From Parabacteroides distasonis ATCC 8503 (GTDB taxonomy: Bacteria > Bacteroidota > Bacteroidia > Bacteroidales > Tannerellaceae), in assembly GCF_000012845.1 (NCBI RefSeq), contig NC_009615.1:3186001-3250000 (forward strand): a DNA stretch of 64,000 nt, given 5' to 3'. Made by a program: the position numbers and the translations under genes. Every line of letters begins with the position of its first letter. Position 1 is the first letter of the stretch. Below are positions 60,678 through 64,000 of the stretch, piece by piece. Under the pieces are notes generated by a model. It made no database searches. It saw only the letters and a list, made by a program, of their open reading frames with translations, and was not told the origin of the DNA.

Positions 60678-62936
60678 GTGAAAAGAACGATCTTATTTTT
60701 TCAGGCCGCTCTTGCCTGCCTGCTGGTAGGATGCAAGCAAGCGCCGGAGTCGCCGCGACTACAAGACGAGGTGAGGTATGTAAACCCATTCATCGGAACC
60801 GGGTTCCATGGACACACATTCCCCGGAGCTACCCGTCCGTACGCGATGGTACAACTAAGCCCGGATACCCATATCTTAGGATGGGACGCGAGCAGCGGTT
60901 ACCATTATGACGACGACCATATCTATGGATTCAGCCACACGCATCTTTCTGGTACGGGTATCGGCGATCTGGGTGACGTAGCTTTATTACCTTTCTCCGG
61001 TGGAGATTCCATCAAACCGGTAGCTACCTTCAAGAAAGATACTGAGAAAGCGACACCGGGGTATTATGCCGTACGCTTGGATAACTTTGGCATCAACGTG
61101 GAATTGACTTCTACGGATCGTGTAGGTTTCCATAAATATACATACGACAATCCCAAAGAACGTCGTGTCCTGCTTGACTTAGGGCATATCCTTCAACCGA
61201 ACTGGGGACATAAGCTGATCGGTAACCAATATTTACTTGTAAACGACTCCACGGTGGAAGGTACCGTGAAGACACAAGGTTGGGCACATTTCCACTCCAT
61301 GTCCTATCGGATTACTTTCTCGGAACCGATCGAGACCGTATACCAATACATGGACGGGAAATTACGTAAGGACTCCTTGTTTTTGCGCCTGAATACGGCG
61401 GAAGATTTGAAGTTCCATTACAAATTCTCTGAAAAGGCACAACCGCTTTATGTAAAAGTAGCCTTATCCGTAGTCGATCCGGAAGGCGCCGAGAAGAATC
61501 TCGAGGCAGAATTGCCCGGATGGGATTTCGATAAGACCCGTGAGGAATCAACGCATATTTGGAACGAGGCGTTAAACTTGATCCAGATCGAGGCAGATCC
61601 GAAAGTCATGGTCAATTTCTATACGGCGCTCTACCATACCATGATCGCCCCCTTCGCTTATCAAGACGTGGACGGGCGTTATCTGGGCATGGACAAGAAA
61701 GTGCATACCGCCGAACCGGGTTACGTAAATTATTCCGTATTCTCCTTGTGGGATACGTTCCGTGCGCTTCATCCGTTAATGACAATCATTAATCCGGACT
61801 TAGCGACAGATTGGGGTAAGGTACTCGTGCAAGGTTATAAAGAAGGTGGAATATTACCCAAATGGCCTTTAGCCTCTAGTTATACAGGTTGTATGGTAGG
61901 ATATCCGGCCGTCTCGGTCCTCGCCGATCTTGTAGCGAAAGATTTAGCGGAAGGTGATATGAGCACGTGGGCGGAAGCCGGCGCACGTTCTTCCGTTTAC
62001 CGTGAGGATCTTGCCGAGAAGTTCAAAGGAACCCGTGAGTTGGATCTGATCACGATGCACCCTTACTATAAGGAGAAATATGGTTTCGTCCCCGCCGACT
62101 CTGTTCCCGAATCCGTATCGTGGGGATTGGAGATGGCATACGAGGATTGGTGTATCTCCCAAATCGCCAAGAAGGCAGGCAACATGGAGTTGGCGAATGA
62201 GTATGCCAAGAAAGCCGAATACTACAAACGCTATTTAGATCCCGAGACGAAGATGATGCGTCCGGTAATGGGCGACGGTTCTTTCCGTACTCCATTCAAC
62301 CCTCGCTATTCTTCGCATATGAAAAGCGACTATACCGAAGGGAATGCCTTCCAATGGAGTTTCTTCGCACCACATGATATGGATAACTTCATCGCCGCTA
62401 TCGGTGGCAAGAAAGAGCTGGAAACACGTTTAGACACCTTATTCACCACCTCTTCCCAGATTGACGGGGCGGAAGCCTCCGGAGATATTACCGGCTTGAT
62501 CGGCCAATACGCTCATGGAAACGAGCCGAGCCACCATATGGCCTATCTTTATAACTGGACAGATTCTCCATGGAAAGGGCAAGGGTATTTAGATTATATC
62601 ATGCAGAATTTCTACACGAACGAACCGGATGGTATCATCGGTAATGAGGATTGCGGACAGATGTCTGCTTGGTATGTCATGAGCGCCCTAGGTTTCTATC
62701 AGGTAAGTCCGGGTATTCCGGTTTACACATTGGGCCGTCCGATGGTAAATAAGGCTTCTATGCACGTAAAAGGCGGTATTTTCGAGATCGTGGCGACCAA
62801 CAATAATCCCGCCAATAAATACGTTAAAGAAGTCAAGCTAAACGGTAAAGTCCTAGAGACTCCTTTCATCAGCCACTCCGATATCATAAATGGAGGTAAG
62901 CTTGAGTTTATCATGACCGATCAACCGGTAAAATAA
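60678..62936 (+). CDS. GH92 alpha-mannosidase lipoprotein
   Basis: A 752-residue protein with a lipoprotein signal (from MKRTILFF, lipobox LVGC). GH92 signatures are VNPFIGTGFHGHTFPGATRP, GFSHTHLSGTGIGD, GNEPSHHMAYLYNW and GNEDCGQMSAWYV, where the acid/base Glu and calcium-binding residues lie. Family members are Ca2+-dependent exo-alpha-mannosidases for N-glycans or mannans. A lipoprotein signal puts it at the outer membrane. I use GTG at 60678; the TTG at 60639 lies only a few bases after the promoter. No SusCD pair is next to it. Confidence 0.93.
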   Translation: MKRTILFFQAALACLLVGCKQAPESPRLQDEVRYVNPFIGTGFHGHTFPGATRPYAMVQLSPDTHILGWDASSGYHYDDDHIYGFSHTHLSGTGIGDLGDVALLPFSGGDSIKPVATFKKDTEKATPGYYAVRLDNFGINVELTSTDRVGFHKYTYDNPKERRVLLDLGHILQPNWGHKLIGNQYLLVNDSTVEGTVKTQGWAHFHSMSYRITFSEPIETVYQYMDGKLRKDSLFLRLNTAEDLKFHYKFSEKAQPLYVKVALSVVDPEGAEKNLEAELPGWDFDKTREESTHIWNEALNLIQIEADPKVMVNFYTALYHTMIAPFAYQDVDGRYLGMDKKVHTAEPGYVNYSVFSLWDTFRALHPLMTIINPDLATDWGKVLVQGYKEGGILPKWPLASSYTGCMVGYPAVSVLADLVAKDLAEGDMSTWAEAGARSSVYREDLAEKFKGTRELDLITMHPYYKEKYGFVPADSVPESVSWGLEMAYEDWCISQIAKKAGNMELANEYAKKAEYYKRYLDPETKMMRPVMGDGSFRTPFNPRYSSHMKSDYTEGNAFQWSFFAPHDMDNFIAAIGGKKELETRLDTLFTTSSQIDGAEASGDITGLIGQYAHGNEPSHHMAYLYNWTDSPWKGQGYLDYIMQNFYTNEPDGIIGNEDCGQMSAWYVMSALGFYQVSPGIPVYTLGRPMVNKASMHVKGGIFEIVATNNNPANKYVKEVKLNGKVLETPFISHSDIINGGKLEFIMTDQPVK

Positions 62937-62960
62937 ATTCATATAAAGAAACATAAAAAC

Positions 62961-62992
62961 AAAGGGCGAATCAGTACACTGGTTCGCCCTTT
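62961..62992 (+). terminator. Terminator after the GH92 gene
   Basis: Arms AAAGGGCGAA and TTCGCCCTTT, with an inner CAGT/ACTG pair in the loop, followed by TTATCTTAT. Confidence 0.82.
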
Positions 62993-62996
62993 ATCT

Positions 62997-63004
62997 TATA
63001 TTTG
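62997..63004 (+). promoter_or_regulatory. -7 box of the YbjQ-family gene
   Basis: TATATTTG, 27 bp upstream of the ATG at 63031, right after the terminator; the -33 region lies inside the hairpin. Confidence 0.5.
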
Positions 63005-63030
63005 CCCTCAAACGATTAAATTGAAAAGCT

Positions 63031-63351
63031 ATGTTACTCACAACAACTAACACGATCGAAGGAAAAGAAATTACCCAGTACTTCGGAATCGTATCCGGTG
63101 AAACGATCATCGGAGCGAATGTATTCAAAGATTTCTTCGCAGGCATCCGGGATATTGTCGGAGGACGTGCAGGTTCTTACGAGAGTGTCTTACGCGAAGC
63201 GAAAGAAACGGCCTTGAAAGAAATGAGCGATCATGCGGCACGAATGGGCGCAAACGCTGTAATCGCCGTAGATCTAGATTATGAGACCGTAGGAGGAAGC
63301 GGAAGCATGCTGATGGTTACCGCCGCCGGGACAGCCGTACGCTACCAATAA
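63031..63351 (+). CDS. YbjQ/UPF0145 family protein
   Basis: A 106-residue protein with the family pattern [57 protein letters not shown] and [16 protein letters not shown]. It forms pentameric rings in solved structures, and its function is unknown. It is followed 8 bp later by a DinB-like gene on the same strand. Confidence 0.93.
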   Translation: MLLTTTNTIEGKEITQYFGIVSGETIIGANVFKDFFAGIRDIVGGRAGSYESVLREAKETALKEMSDHAARMGANAVIAVDLDYETVGGSGSMLMVTAAGTAVRYQ

Positions 63352-63359
63352 TCCCCAAA

Positions 63360-64000
63360 ATGAAATACTTTGGAGCCGGATTAAGCGAATCACATAAAGA
63401 ACTAAACCGCATTATCCGTAAACCGGAATTAATAGAGCAAACCAAGGAGCTCTTTCTTGAGATTCATGGAAAATTACACCTCTCTGTGGTGTCTGGTAAT
63501 GAGAGAAACGAGGTCGATGAGCTAGTCGGAGATTTAAGAGAGGATGAATATGCCATTATGCCTACAGCGAAAGATGAAACCATCGCTTGGGTATTATGGC
63601 ATATCAGCAGAATTGAGGATCTGACCATGAATATATTAGTTAACGGGGAAAAGCAGATCTTCAATGAAGACTGGCAAACCCGAATGAATTCCCCTATCAG
63701 AGACACAGGAAATGCCTTATCTGATAACCAGATTATTCAGCTAAGCAAAAGTCTACGTATTCAAGAACTCTTAGAATACAGGAATGAAGTAGGACGAAAA
63801 AGCAGAGAAATCATCCGAACCTTATCTCCCGATGATATACGTCGCAAAATCCCAACTCAAAGGATAAGCCGGATATTAGAAGAAGGTGGTATCACAAATC
63901 ATGAAGATTCGATTTGGTTGCTTGATTTCTGGGCTAAAAAAGATATAGCTGGTATTTTATTAATGCCTCCTACCAGACATGTCATGTTACATCTAAATGA
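63360..64000 (+). CDS. DinB-like protein, partial at window end
   Basis: An open frame of 213 codons from the ATG at 63360 that runs through the window edge with no stop. It opens MKYFGAGLSESHKEL, and DETIAWVLWHISRIEDL near residue 75 and RHVMLHLN at the edge look like the spaced His residues of the DinB/YfiT-like metal-binding four-helix fold. DinB-type proteins are often thiol transferases or of unknown role. It probably shares a message with the ybjQ gene (8-bp gap). Confidence 0.7.
   Translation, partial: MKYFGAGLSESHKELNRIIRKPELIEQTKELFLEIHGKLHLSVVSGNERNEVDELVGDLREDEYAIMPTAKDETIAWVLWHISRIEDLTMNILVNGEKQIFNEDWQTRMNSPIRDTGNALSDNQIIQLSKSLRIQELLEYRNEVGRKSREIIRTLSPDDIRRKIPTQRISRILEEGGITNHEDSIWLLDFWAKKDIAGILLMPPTRHVMLHLN

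Overview
The window reads as chromosomal DNA of a Bacteroidales bacterium, most likely Parabacteroides of the P. distasonis group. The reasons are: a DUF1599 / DoxX-type / tpiA / SPOR / folE gene string, paired FKBP isomerases, Mfa/FimA-type fimbrial lipoproteins, one-step LytS/LytTR signalling, a large S-layer-like protein with a C-terminal domain I associate with Parabacteroides (DUF6383-like), promoters of the Bacteroidetes type (TTTG, about 19-21 nt, TAnnTTTG) and few strong Shine-Dalgarno sequences. Base composition looks moderate (mid-40s % GC by eye). No tRNA, rRNA or CRISPR array was seen.

Layout. 0-8 kb: TPR protein, divergent from a sodium-pumping biotin decarboxylase operon (gamma, alpha, beta), then a DUF349 protein and an ATP-grasp-like protein. 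8-13.5 kb: a secreted CE1-type esterase, then an operon of an outer-membrane beta-barrel protein, a LytS kinase and a LytTR regulator. 13.5-14.8 kb: a long non-coding stretch rich in repeats followed by a YafQ-type toxin-antitoxin pair. 14.8-28 kb: core genes on the minus strand (folE, SPOR, tpiA, DoxX-type, DUF1599, an M23/LysM peptidase, recG, ispD, xseB, xseA, a subtilase, an Lrp/AsnC regulator, two FKBPs). 28-33 kb: a fimbrial locus with a divergent tip-like protein. 33-37 kb: sirtuin, a decayed S-layer C-terminus, a diverged repeat, then a type II restriction-modification cassette (m4C-type methylase, divergent HTH controller, MvaI/BcnI-family nuclease). 37-43 kb: PCMD protein, two NhaC antiporters, a dicarboxylate/amino-acid symporter and a DEDDh exonuclease. 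43-64 kb: two tricorn-like S41 proteases, two split LysO exporters (one behind a small upstream ORF), the large S-layer-like gene, an Rpn-type nuclease, an orphan TPR histidine kinase, a shortened sigma factor with an anti-sigma-like protein, a GH92 mannosidase, a YbjQ protein and a DinB-like gene cut by the window edge.

The most interesting signal is at 51424-51639, upstream of the S-layer-like gene. Two 22-bp inverted repeats (21 of 22 matching) enclose a 172-bp segment with a good Bacteroidetes promoter that points away from the gene. This is the layout of an invertible phase-variation promoter in the OFF orientation. Family-level precedent exists: phase-variable S-layer glycoproteins of P. 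distasonis have been reported. A decayed copy of the same gene's 3' end, with its 155-bp structured downstream region, lies at 33681-34060.

Other accessory features are a ~320-bp diverged non-coding repeat beside both the toxin-antitoxin and the restriction-modification cassettes, four REP-like palindromes with a GTAGAGACG-type half-site, and a candidate leader peptide ahead of lysO. All functional statements rest on motif recognition by eye; no database search was run.
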